A stretch of DNA of 64,000 nucleotides, taken from contig NW_025062479.1 of the NCBI RefSeq assembly GCF_000002995.4, positions 7,927,721-7,991,720 of the forward strand, read 5' to 3'. Positions 11,139 through 24,700 of the stretch are shown piece after piece. Both the position numbers and the translations under genes were made by a program. The notes below the pieces were generated by a model. That model was not told where the DNA came from and made no database searches. It saw nothing but the letters and a program-made list of their open reading frames with translations. The stretch comes from Brugia malayi (taxonomy: Eukaryota > Nematoda > Chromadorea > Rhabditida > Onchocercidae). Positions within the stretch are counted from its first letter, which is position 1. Every line of letters begins with the position of its first letter.

Positions 11139-12696
11139 ATCAATCCTTTTCCAGTGTGAACAGAAGACAGAACTTCTTTGAGTCACTGTCTTATCGAACA
11201 GTTGCTTAAAATATACTGTCTACGAAAAATTTCCAGTTAGCTGAGGCTAAAACCAGTTCTGTTCTAAAAGATACGCGCGTGTTTTTAGTGTTCTCACTAA
11301 TAATTTCTGATCAGCATCTCTTCGCAAAACTGGTAATAGCTTATCAAACTGTTATTTAAACACTGATGCCTTGGGAAACTATATACGAAAGAAGGGAAAT
11401 AGGAAACATTTGCATGGAGTTAATTCAAAATGAACTAGTCATGGTGATGGCTTCATTAAAAATCTTCTAAGATCATGATCGTAATAAAATATGGATGTGG
11501 TGATGGATGCAGATGCATTATTTTAGTAAATGAATGGACATTTTGAAATTAAATAAATCAATGTGAAAAGAATGACTGCTTTTTTTTTCCAAATCGATCG
11601 AATTGTTCAAACATTAATTTTCCAAATAAACTGCGGTTTCCTGTCTTTTCGTTCCTAAACAGAACTAATAGCTATTAGTTGATAGTTTCCACTTATTTCT
11701 TGAAAAAAAAAAAAGTTAAAAACTAATTATTGCTGGAAAAAATTCCTTTTGAAGAACACAAAAAGACGCACATAAAGTGCCATTATAATATCACAAGATA
11801 ATTCGATAGTACTCGAGCTTTGTCTAATTTATTCCTTAGGAAAAATTTTTAAAAAAATTTTACTTCGAAAGTAATTCAATTGTACTTTCATACTGTTTTG
11901 GAATACTAAAATTTTTTTCAATTGTTTTTTGGAATAAGCTTTATCCAAATTCGTAAAGCTTAGGCTTGTTCATTCCTGAAACACAACATTTGATGGTTTT
12001 ATAAACTAAGTGCCAGGTTAAAAAAGTATTTGGCAAACAATCAGATTGACAATCTATTATATAATATTGTTTTATTTTTTTCTCATCGAAATTTACTGTT
12101 CAGAAACTTTTCGCGCTTTCTAGATGTTTTCATTACTTTTTTGCTTGCATTTATTCACAGTGATAACATTTTTTTTTCTTGAAGTCCTCAATTTTCTAAA
12201 TATTTCAGCAATAATAATATAATTCTTGTACATTTTCGCGCATCGTATTCCTGCAAACCACAATTAATTTCAACAGTTTTGTGATGAAAAATATGTTACT
12301 TGTTAGTCTATGCACTTTTATGTTCCTTTTCACCTCTATTAATGAGCGTTAAGTAGTTAGTCGTGCAACCGCATTCAAAAGCTTAACAACGAAACAAAGA
12401 AAAGTTTTCAGATTAACAAATGCGATTGATTATAACTCCTTTTTGCTAAGTAAGAACTGATGATAATTAAAATTCAACACTGACAATTCAATAACGTCAA
12501 TATTGAATCACAAGTAAAAATCGTATAGTAAGCTAAAGTTTTGCAATTCTTATAAAATTCAGAACAATGAATTCAATGAATGATTTTGCGTTATCAAGAA
12601 ATAAATGCGATTTTTTAGAAAAATGGAGGTTGTAAGAGTAACATCATCGATGTGAAAGTAAATCATTTCCTACTGTGCTTACTCATTAATTTATGG

Positions 12697-12698
<2 letters not shown>

Positions 12699-12748
<50 letters not shown>
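12699..12748. repeat. AT dinucleotide microsatellite
   Basis: About 25 uninterrupted AT units. Other short AT runs lie near 7280, 47510 and 57350. Confidence 0.95.
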
Positions 12749-12751
<3 letters not shown>

Positions 12752-15700
12752 TGCGGAATGGTCGGAAAAGGAATGACAACGGTGATCAAGTGTGCAATTT
12801 ATGTTTTTTTTTTTTAAATCCAAGATCAAAGAGATTGATAATGTTTGAAATGAATATCGTATGATGTATATATTTCTCACTCTTTTCTGATTTAAAAAGT
12901 GAAATTTAACCATAGCGTTTTTCTGCTGATAAATTCTTCAGCCCAATGTTGCTCTTATGAATTTTTATTACTATTGTTCTTGCGCTCAAATATTGATAAC
13001 GTTATCATAATGAGTTATGAAAACAATTGCGGACGTCATCTGCAGAAAAATGATGAAAAAAAAAACATTCGAAAAATTGGTTTGAAATAAAATTCAAACA
13101 AAAAGTTTCTTCAAAGCACTTAATAAACCTATATAGAAGTTAATAATTTTCTACTCATCTTGGGACATTATCTTAATTAGTATGTGTAAAGAATATAAAT
13201 TCAGAATAGATAATTTTAAAATTCATTTCACCATATTCGCTATAAATAACACAAAATACTGAGAAAGCATTAATATCGTATCTTTGAATGAAAAAAAAAA
13301 GCACAAACAGAACGTGAAGGGAGATTTAAACATTTAAACACATAGGTATTCTGAATTATTTGTTAGTTAATTTGTGCAAATATGTATGAGCACCCTCATT
13401 AATTAAGTGATTAATTGGTCGATTGTTTGTTTTATGAAAATTCATGATATGTTTAAATTTAACTGAGCATATAAATATTATACACTAACGATTTTACCAA
13501 ATGGTAAGACAACTTCAGTGCTATTTAAGATTAATATTTCTATTAAATTCCTTGTTTTTAAACAAATTTGTTAAGAAATAGAACCACTATCTTTTTTTCG
13601 AATTCTTTCATAAGTAGATTCATTTATATATCATGCATTTGGTGTTACGAGATTTAAATTTTGTCGTGATGATGAAAAGCATAGGTCGGGTTTTATGGAG
13701 AAGTGGTTCACTGTAATTAAAAATTATTCCCCTGTTTGGATGAGCCAGATTTAGAAACTCATGTGATTGGACATTGCAGCTATTTCAATTAAAATTATGT
13801 TACCTTTAGTTAGCGTGTAAAGAATTTTGAAGCTTAATAAACTACTGCTTGCAAAAAATTCATCGATGAAAATCCTGTTGATGATTAAAAAATCACTATT
13901 AGTAACCAATAAAAATAAAATATCAGTAATGATTTATATATCCTTTATGTTGTTTTATGCAATTCTTCAAGATATATGTTTGAAAGACGCTTTCTTTGAA
14001 TCCTTGTACTGGAGCATTTCATGTATAATTTTGTTAGAGGAAATTTGAATCAGAAGTAACTGATGTGAATAATTGTACAGATGAAGTTTTTCGATGCCAT
14101 ATATCTAACAGTCAGTTCATTTCCGCTAGTTGTGAATATTGATTTATTATTTTTCATCTGTATTTACAATAATTTTTTCTGTTTCTATTATTTCTTCCTT
14201 CTCTATCTGCTTTTAATGCTTGTTACTTGCCAGATTGATTGCATAAATTACACGTTGTAATAGAAGAGTCCCTGCAGTTAAATATATCAAAACTCAATAA
14301 GAGGAATTAATTTAAAATATATGCTACATCTTAGGCTGTCCTTCAGAACTTGACATGAAACTGAAATACTCAGTTTTCATACTGAAAAATCACCCGATAT
14401 TCCATGTGGAATGCACAATTCGAAATGAAATTCTAGAATACCCTATTTTTAAGTTGAATTTATTCCATTCCAAACGTAATAATTTGAGATAAATTAATTA
14501 TAAAAACTAGGTGATTGGCGACCAAATAGGCTAGAAGATTTGCAACGTTAATTTGTCGGCTATTGACTATTAGGAAAATACATTTCAAAGTTTGCATGAT
14601 TATGCTTTGAACTCAAGTCAACATGTTTGCTCTTTGCATGACGATAAATGGAAGAAGTCTCATTATTTTAAGACGTTGAGCAATCCCCTGATAACTTATT
14701 CTGTACTTTCTTCCCATATTTTTTAATTTATGGAAGAAGATACTTTTGTTTTTTTTCTTCACTGTTTTCTCCTTCGACTCACTTTTTTTTTCTATAAGAT
14801 CATCCTAAGTAACATAACATGCAATTCGACAAATTCTATGTTATGTGGAGGTTGGGAATTAGTTTCTCCACTTGAATATTTCAGTGAAGAAGAAAATAAT
14901 GTAAAAAATTTTGGTATTTTTTATGCAGTTTATTTTCTTAATGTTAAGTTTGAAATCAGTAATTTCTTCTGCCATTAGTGAGCCTGAGGCTAGTCCTCAT
15001 GAATCTGAAATTTTTAACAAATGAAAAAAAGTTGGAATTGTACCAATGTGCCCATTAGGTTTTCTTTCGGGTTCCACTCAGCTGACTGTCATTTATTCTC
15101 AAGAAATTACTTTTGCATTAAAAGTTTTCAAAATCGTCGTGCATATGGATTTGAGCCGAGATTCATATTATTACTGGAATGGTGAGTAATAAATAAAGTA
15201 AAGAGAACTGAAACATTTTTCACTCCCTGTGATTACAAATTATTTATTATAATTACTAAATTAGTGAACATTAGTGCTAGAAATAACTTTAATGGTTACA
15301 GAATCACGATAGTCTTTACTATCATTTGACGAAGGACATAGGTATAAACCAGTAACCATAATTACACTTTAAATGTACAAAGTATAATTATTATGTTACA
15401 GTACAATTATTATGCTATTATGTTAATTTTACTTCTATTTCAAACATAGAAGTGAAATTTACTATATGTGAATATCGAATGTTCTGAATGAATTGATATC
15501 ATCAGTCGTCAGCTTGCTACTGTTTGCTACCACTTAAATCCCACTTCTTATATTTTTCTAAGGTTTTAAACAAACACTTCCTTTTTAAATATGGACACCA
15601 AAAACTTTTTTTGAAAAGAAGCTGCGAAATTTATCTGTGATTCAAAGCTTCATCTCCGTTTCTATACTGTATAGAAATCTGACTTCATCAATTATCCATC

Positions 15701-18700
15701 AGTTATCTGTTTTCCATTTCATTTATCAGTTTCAGTACGGTGGTAGGCTTTCTTAGGCATGCTCTGCAGATCACCATAGACGGAATATCCCACATGTTTT
15801 CTTCGCAACTATTACACAGAGTGAATTAAGTGTAGCAGTAGTTCATATTGTGGTTTATCTTACAAAATCGTAGTAAATCCAAAAAGATAAGCCATCCACC
15901 CACAGTGAGCTCTAGTTCAGATGGCCACTCGCTAAAAATGCTTTACAACAAAGTTAATGAGTTCCAAAACACTGAAATATGAATTTAGAGTATCTTCAAG
16001 ACAAAAAATAAGTGCATAAAAGTACAAAAGAAACTGCTTTAGCTAAGAAATTCAAAACTCAATTTTTTTGGGAAAAACCGAAAATCCAATAAAATCTCTT
16101 GCAAACTTTGACGATCAGTTTTGGAGAATTGGTATCAGAACTCTGTAAATCTATAAATTTGGTTGTAGTAAAGTGGCTGGCTTCTTTTTGAAATGACCGA
16201 TATTGAGTGAATTATGGGCCAAATAGCAAAAACCAATTTATAACCTTTGTTTTCAAGATTATATGTTAAGGTAAGAGTCTTGTATGAGGTGATTATTTAC
16301 TTACTGCAAGCTAACAAACTGATTTGTTTCCAGTTTCTTGCGTAATGTAGGTGCACAAGAAAGTACAAACTCTCACATTTTTTAATAGGTATTTAATTTA
16401 GACATAAATGCTTCAAAAGATTTCCTGCAAACATTTCTTTCAATCCCAAGTAATTGACTATTATCAGAATCTTAATATTTAACGCAGTAATCAATGTTCA
16501 CAAAGATATTTGAAATTCAAATCGAAAACAACCCAGTTAAAATGCATTTTATTTACTTTGGGATGTTTTCACTGCAAAAATGTATACTTTTATGCTGGTA
16601 ACTACATCTAATTGAGTGGTCTGTAAAAGCAAATTCCATTTCTTTAATAAAGCAGACTTAAGTTTCGAAATTTTAATATGAAAATCAGCTTCTTCTTCAG
16701 CAGAAAGCTGATTAATCACCTACCAAAAACTGCCTTTCCTAGTTATTCGAATCCTAATTCATACAAGCATACCTGAATAAAAAAAAACTTATGAGCCAAA
16801 AGTGTCAGATCATGAATGCCTCTAAACTCTTTTAAAAATATAATGGATATTTTCCGAATAAGCACTTGAGCAATCTCAGATTTGAAAAAAACGAAATGTG
16901 CCAAAATTTTTAAAAATGGCAAATGATTGTTATTTCTATGAATATAATTTTGTTTTACTTTACTTACTATTGGGAATAATGTCTTTCCCCAATTGCAATA
17001 AATAGTGTTCATTCCTTAATTTTCTTTTCCACCTTTTCTTTCCCAACCAAAAAATGCATCCCAAGCATAATGTGCTATCTAATTATGAGCATCAAAACTC
17101 TCATAATTCTATTATTTCTCTATGTATTTGTAGAAAAAAGTGTCTCACTTGTACTTCGGGTAAACAAGACATTATTGAGACATAGAATATTTCATTCCTT
17201 GAGCATTTTTGTGCATTTCCTGATTTGTACGATTTGTAGTATTCAATTTCCAAGATATAGAAATGGTTCAATCATAATAACAAGGTTAAACTCTGTATGG
17301 TTAAGAATATTTAGAGTTTCAGTGTATTCTGACAAATGAAGAAGATTAAAAGATGAAAGGAATGAGTTTGGTCAAAATGATAAACAACATTTAGGATACG
17401 AAGCCGTGCCCAGCAATAAATTTTGCTTCCATCCCTAATAAATCATCTTAACAAATGTCAAGTTTGAATTCAGATATAGACAGGAAGAGACGGAGAAACA
17501 AGCATAGAAAAAGGAGCGGACGAAGCGATGCACAAAATCATTTATTATTAAACATCAATAGTCAAGCGCCATGGTGACAAACAAAGGGAAGTAATGGATC
17601 AACTTGGTTTTACGGGCGTTTAGGATCAAACATACTTCTGGGAATCATTCAGGACTCTATGTGGTGATATAATCTCAAATATACCAGTGGTTCAGGGTGT
17701 ATCAAATAATTATTGCTTCGTTAGGCTTAATGAAGGTATTACACTGTTCTCATTGATCGTAGTGATAATAGATTGTCTCGAACTAAAGAATACTGACAGC
17801 AAATAATACAGTGCCAAATCAATACCTTACACTGGTCATAAATATACCTTCTCTGTGTTTCAAGAACCATAAAGCGATATGTTTTTAGTGAATTAAGCAA
17901 CAAGTTTTTCATCTATTTTCCATCTGCTAATTCAAGAAATAAAATTAGTACTTTGATGTTACACATCACATCCAAAAACTAGTTTAATAACTCACTGTTC
18001 TTTTTGAAAAACTTGTTTTTGAAAAAATAATAAATGTTCATGTACAGACAGATAGCTATGTTAATAGCGAAGCCCTTGCTTTGAGCTTGTAACTTTCTCA
18101 ATAGTTTTTATTTTAAAAACAATAATAGGAATAGAAAAGCAGAAGGAAACGAACAAAGAAGAAATGGAACAGCATTCAGAGCTGTCATCATAAATCTTCA
18201 GCGAATTTTATAAATGCAGCGAATTCTGCCCTCATAAATCGTTCCCTTTTCGCAAACGACAGCCCTAAGCCATCAATCAGTCTGGTTTTGGTGTACACCG
18301 TTTTTTTGAACTTGCGGCATAGTGCTATATGATTAATGAGTCCACTCTTCACATGCTTGTCTCCGAAGATGGATTAACCAAGAAATAACTCTGCATCACT
18401 GTGATGTTTGCTCCAGATTACTGCACCACTAATTAAGTATCATTTAATTATGCATTTCAGGTCACGCTCTTTTGAAAGAAAAGATCGAGCTGCCTGCCTT
18501 TTTTGTGGACTATTTCTCATTGAAGAGTAAGTATTGGAATACCTGATCACTTGGTATTGTCCATTAGCAGACGATGTCTCTTAGAAGCATTATTCCTTGA
18601 AGCAATTAATGATTATTCACACTTATATAGCATTGAGGTATACATTATTAAATCATAAATTGGAAGCCAACAGAGTTAATTAAATCAGTAAGCGAAGAAA

Positions 18701-20641
18701 TTGTACATAGTTACTAAACATTTAATTTGTTTGCTTTCAATAAGTTTTAGTACGTCAAAACTGATGATTAAAATATAACCGGTAAACCACCAAATAGGTT
18801 TTGGCACAGTAGGAGGTACACACATAGCACTCTGCTTCTCTTAAGAATCAACTTTTTACATTATACCAGATGATAGCAAAAAAATTGACGATTCACAGTA
18901 ATATACTGATATCAATTTTTATGCGCAGTAAACAATTTCATTTCTTTTACAGTGTGCAAAACGATGGGGAAGTTCAAGGTCTGCTTTTGCTTTTTAAATG
19001 GCAGCGATGTGTAACGCTAAAACTTATCAGGATTCTATGGACGTAGTATCAACGACTTACGAATTCATTGAAATGTAAATAATTAATGACTTCGAAAACC
19101 ATTTTAATTTAAAATCTGGGCCTCTTATCAATTTATATTGAGATAATGCATGACAGATAGGTCTATGAAAACACTGAAATTGTAACAAAACTCTGGGTTC
19201 CATGGTATGAAGAACAGAAGAGGTGACATTCTGACCTAAAAGATATAACATTCATCATCCACTAGCAAGTTTACTAGAGTCATATTAAAGTTAATGATTG
19301 ATCATTCTAGATAATGATCATTATGCTGGAACGATTCAGACAGTAGGGCAATGGAATTGGCCGAATACGGATCATTAATCAACAGTCAGCAGACAAATTT
19401 AAGTCTGAAACATCTATGATGCAAATTTCCTACTTAATTTTAGTATTGCACAAGGGACCGATTAATCCTGAAAAAAACACTCCATATATTTATTAAAAAC
19501 TCTTCTAAGCTTAAATATTATTTCAGTTAGAAAACACCGATAATGCCACCGAGTTAATACAGAATTATTCCTTCAAATAAAATATGTAGAGTCCTTAATC
19601 ACTGCAATTTAATCACACATAACGTGCTGTATAACCATTTGCAAATTCCACAAACCGGAATAGCTAGTCGAGATGGGAAGAGTCCGCTTGGATTTCGCGA
19701 ATTTCACGCAATTCAACAAATGCTATCAATTGCTGCCTGCTAACATTAAATGATCAGAACCATCGACATCACATGTAGCAACAAGCTGAGTGTGAGAGCT
19801 GAGACAAAGCGCCTTCTTGAGGTTAATTAGGAAATATGCCGAACTGAACAGTAAAACAGTTTATTTGAAAACAACACAGTAACTGTCCCCAATCACTTAA
19901 ATAAATTGTTTGCAGGTCTAATGAATGCTGAACTAGAGAAATTTATCATACTGCTCTATATTACCTGTTCAGAAAGTAAATGAATAATGAATACAGCTAT
20001 AAGAAACCAAAAGAAAACAAAAACAGGAGCAGTACTGTAATGAAACATAAGAATAAATCTTCACAATACTCCAAATTACCTTCTGCAGTCTACTGATGGG
20101 AATTTATATACAGAGCATTGAGATTCCAAGCCAAAATTATCACAAATTCGTGAACCATTGTCTCGATATCTCACATATAAATGCACAATCATTTATATAA
20201 CAAATTATATTATACATTTTTTATACAACCACATCATGGAAAAGCGCAATTTATTGTTATTCAGAACTGAGAAATTCGTCAGAAATCCCCACTTAACAAA
20301 CTTTGGTATAAGAAAAAGAATATACCACATTAGCGTACACCGTATTAATATTGAAATATATTAGCACCTAAATATTGAAACTTCTATAAAATGCTTTATA
20401 GTCATCTTCAGCTTTCTGCTTGGCAAAATTCTTATAAAACACGGAACTGTCCTAACTTTTCAAGTTGGGTATTTCATACTGCTCAAAGAACTGTAACTAT
20501 TAAGCAGATCATTTGCGTTTGTTAGCCAAATTCGTTATAAATTATGTAAAGACCAAAATGACGAAAATATTAACGAAAAGAATCAATATCAGAATTTTAC
20601 AATTCCTATTTCAGCAAATTAATGTACGAATGTGCACTAAA

Positions 20642-20716
20642 AAATTAAGAAAACATCGAAATCCACATTGAATTTTTTTTTATCTTGAAATTAAGAAAAC
20701 ACCGAAATCCGCATTG
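20642..20716. repeat. 29-base direct repeat, two copies
   Basis: Copies at 20642-20670 and 20688-20716 (start AAATTAAGAAAACA, end CATTG) differ at two positions and are separated by a T-rich spacer. Confidence 0.8.
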
Positions 20717-21726
20717 CATTTTATGTTTGACTGCAACAATATAGATGATATAAGGTTAGATTATTATCTCAACAAAATAAACATTTAAAATATGAATCTA
20801 ATGCAATTAATATATGTTATGAAATACATGTTACGTTATACTATTTTTCTGACCAGTGTTGCCGTTACGTCCAACAGACGGCAGAATGAGAGCATCACTG
20901 CCATCAACACTTACCTTCATTATATTGGTTGCATATTTTTTAGTTCAGAAATAAATGGAAAATTGGGGAATTTCTCTCACACACAGTTATCTTACGAAAA
21001 AAGTTGTGCAAAAACAACAAAACTACTTTTTTCATAAAATAAAGAATTTGCATCGAGGACTATGTTAATTTCCCAAAAAAATTTTGCACACAGTAAAACT
21101 GGTCCATTACCTAGATCGCCAATTTCTTGAAAGATTGCTCCCTACCAACCAAACTGATGTTGTCATGAAAAAGCTGATAGAGAAAATGATACATGGTCAG
21201 TGATAAAAGTACTGTGATGATAAAAACTACCTACAGGAACCAAAGCGCGAAAAATGACCGGTAGTTTGACAAAACTCAGAAACTAAGCTTTTCACAAAAC
21301 TGCAGTCTAATAACAAACAGGAATAAGACTAGGACTCAGAGCAGAATTTAGTAATGCCAAAACTAAGTAAAGACTTCCCTTACTATACAATCGTCAATCA
21401 AAACCTAAAAATTTCGATGGCGAAATAAAGCCCAGAAAAATACAGAAAATTGTGGACATTCCCATAATATATATTCACTTCAATCATTCTGTTAGTGAGA
21501 GCTTAATAATTCGCAATTTTAGGTAGGTTACTTCAGTATTTTCCCTAAATTATAAATAAACATTTTAGCATTCAAATATGGAAAAATTAGTTCAAATTTA
21601 GCAACAAATACAACAAAGTCAATGAATGATTATATTTCAAAAATAATGCGTAACAACTATCCAATCTGATCCTGGAGGAGCAACAAAAATCAATCAAAAA
21701 CATGCATGATTACTTGACAATTTTGA

Positions 21727-24700
21727 CTACTTCTGCATTTCTTGTCGAATATGATTTAAGAATTCGACATAGCTGTGGGATGATTCTGTACGATCATCAA
21801 TCAGACGCCCGGAGAATAAACTGCGTACGGGGCTATCCTCTCTGGAAATGTTCTCAAAATGAAATTCACTCCATTCAACGTAATAATAACGAATTAGTCA
21901 AACTCTTTTTCTTTTTTTTCTTGGCAAGTGGGAAGCCTAACTTCTCAGTCTAATGCAGACATATTTTAGAATTTTTAAGAAGTGTTCCCTATCACCAAAT
22001 TTCAAAATCTGCTAAAACTAATTTGCAAATAAACATTAACTTAGAATTGTCTTGAAGAAAAATCTGAAAAAAAAAATGGAAAAATTTAAATAAAAAAAGC
22101 CAATAAATCTCCTAAAGAAGACAAAATGAATAAAGCAAAAAGAAAAACAGAAAGAATTTTTTAGCAAAAATTCAAACATTACCGTATTAGTATCACAGGA
22201 GCGAACACAGACCGATAAATAGAAAGTTTACGAAGAAAATTGTGTACCCTATTACTAAATGGGTTGTCAAGAGCTTCAAACGGACCCTGTAACAAAGAAA
22301 ATGTTTATAAGTATCCTGATGCAATTCTAAGAAAGCAATATTAGTTCTAGAAAAGATGAAAAAAGGACCAAAAAACGAAAAAAATTGTCGTTACAACTTT
22401 TTAAAAACATAATACTAAATAAACTTGCTTCATCATCAATTCTTTCGAACGTATTAACACCAAATAAACGCTTTATAATGCTTGCTTCAACATTTGATGA
22501 AATATATACATAAACATATGAGCCTGTATCCAGTAAATATACACCATTTCGATTAATATGTTCGAAAGAGAGATGTAACCTTGGTGGATCAGTTTCATTC
22601 TATAAAAAATAAAAAAATCGTAAAGATAACATAAATCTTAGTACTAGAATTTACCTTGATATCACTGATTATTTCAAAGCAGTTCATACAGGAGCTTTTT
22701 GAAGCTCAACTTAGAAGTTCATAACGAAATTAAAGAAGTTTCTAGACTAAATCTGGAAAAACAATTCCATAATCAGCATAGTTTTAACTAAAAAAAGTAA
22801 CTAAATTTAAACAAAAAGACACTTCAACAAAATGATTGAGTTCATATAAAGCAGGATACAGCTCTAAATCGATCACTTCTAATGAAGCACTGCGAAATAG
22901 AAGAAGAGCAGCCACACGGCTGTCTAATCTAATAGACTGTCCTGCTATGAATGCTCGCTGAAAAAAGAAATACTGTAGAAAACAAATGCTGTGCCAACAT
23001 ACCAAATTTAGGAATACTGCAAAATATTTTTAAATATCAAATTAACGGAAAGATACTAAAGTCACAAGATGAATTGGAATAACAATCCAAAAGACTAACA
23101 TACGCTGCATAACCAAAGTTACCATTACTGATCACCAGTACCGCAACTAATGATATTTTACATATTTCAACTAATTATATTATATCATATGGTAGCAAAC
23201 CTTCCGGTAAGAAAGTAAACAAAAGCAGGCTATATGGAAATCTTAAAGCAGAGGGTAAGGATAATTGTTACAAAAGCACTCGGTTATGGTCAATTTCATA
23301 TGAATATTTGGTTGTAAAACAACTAACATGTTTAAGCATGCCTAACACATAGAGTGGTAACAAACGTATCGAAGTAACTGGTGATAACATACAACTGGTA
23401 CGATCCATACGCGAAACAGCAGAGTTGTAAGCACCAAATACATCAACAACAGTATTCACCATTGCTTCACGAGAATCTGTCAAACTTGCACCCATAAAGG
23501 TGCGTTCGACCGCTTAACATATTAAAACAGATATATGTGATGAACATACAGTTCCAGTAATCCACCATCTTGTAAGCAGGATCAATAATTGCCTAACATC
23601 TGTTCGCATTTTAAAAATAGTGTCATATAATACATTTCAAATGAAAGTTGTAATGTACATATCACATGCTTCTTCATTATCGCTAGGTTTAAGGCAAAAC
23701 GATTAGCAACGATACATCTGTAATGTGGTTGCGGGTAATTTATTATTCAGTAATTTAAAATCATTACCCATTTTCGAAAGAAGAGATATTGCACATTTTA
23801 CATCAAACTGACTGAAAATAGTGGACAGATCCTTCGTTACCGGTAAACAAAGCGTATGAATTCGTATTCGTCTGTCGCCTAAAAAATACGCAGAGAATTA
23901 AAGAGAAATGGAGAAATTAGTGAATCATTATAGATAGTGATTCAGTAATTTCAATGTTATAACTGACCAGCTGCACAAGCAATCCGACGTCACATCAAAA
24001 ATGTTATGATTCTATGAATAAAAATAAACACTTTACAAATACTTAAATATAATTCACCTCGACTTGATGTGTACAGAACAGCAGCTTGGAAGCATGCCGT
24101 ATTAATACCAATAAGGTTCTCTTCCATCTGTACTTGTACAGCAATTGCAGAATCCGGATTTACATTGGCCATAGCCAAAAGATCTGTTGAGCGTACAAAA
24201 AAATTCCCGTAGAATGTATGCAATGACAAGCCTACAAATACTTTAAAAAATTATAAAAAAATTAAGAAAACAAAAAAAAAAAAAGCAACAAATGTCTGAA
24301 AAAAGAAACCTTTTGTACACCGAATCCTTAACACCGCTTCAAAACCAATTTTTCGAACCAAATATCGATTTAGCTGCTTTTGGAATCTTTTGACTTGTAT
24401 CGGTGCATGATTTATATGATAATTTGGGAAGTGAAAGACACATCCCGTGCTAAATTTTGACATATCAGCTGAAAATACAACCAGCGAATACCAACGGAAA
24501 AGAGAACTGAACGAAAAAAACTACAATTTTAATAAAAATAACATCTTTCAAAAATCAGTAAATAAAACTATGCTTTTCCTAGTACTAGTCTTCCCATAAA
24601 TGTTTGTTCGACTCTCTGGACATAGAGCATATTACAGATAGGATATCATTTGAAAGTAATATAGCTTGGAACTAAAACGACAATGTGTAATCAAGGAATT

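Larger units (their letters stand above)
4421..21726. other. 17-kb gene-poor region
   Basis: No multi-exon gene could be built on either strand. Most of it is AT-rich sequence with short chance frames. It holds a direct repeat near 5.9-6.0 kb, TAA-type and AT microsatellites, a TATA box with a GC-richer block at 9.0-9.5 kb, a 23-base palindrome at 10.85 kb, one coding-like frame at 10.9-11.1 kb and a tandem repeat at 20.6-20.7 kb. These are listed separately. A gene with small, weak exons cannot be excluded. Confidence 0.5.

Noticed and set aside
12686..12913. 75-codon frame with an Ile-Tyr repeat
   Set aside because: Product of the AT microsatellite.
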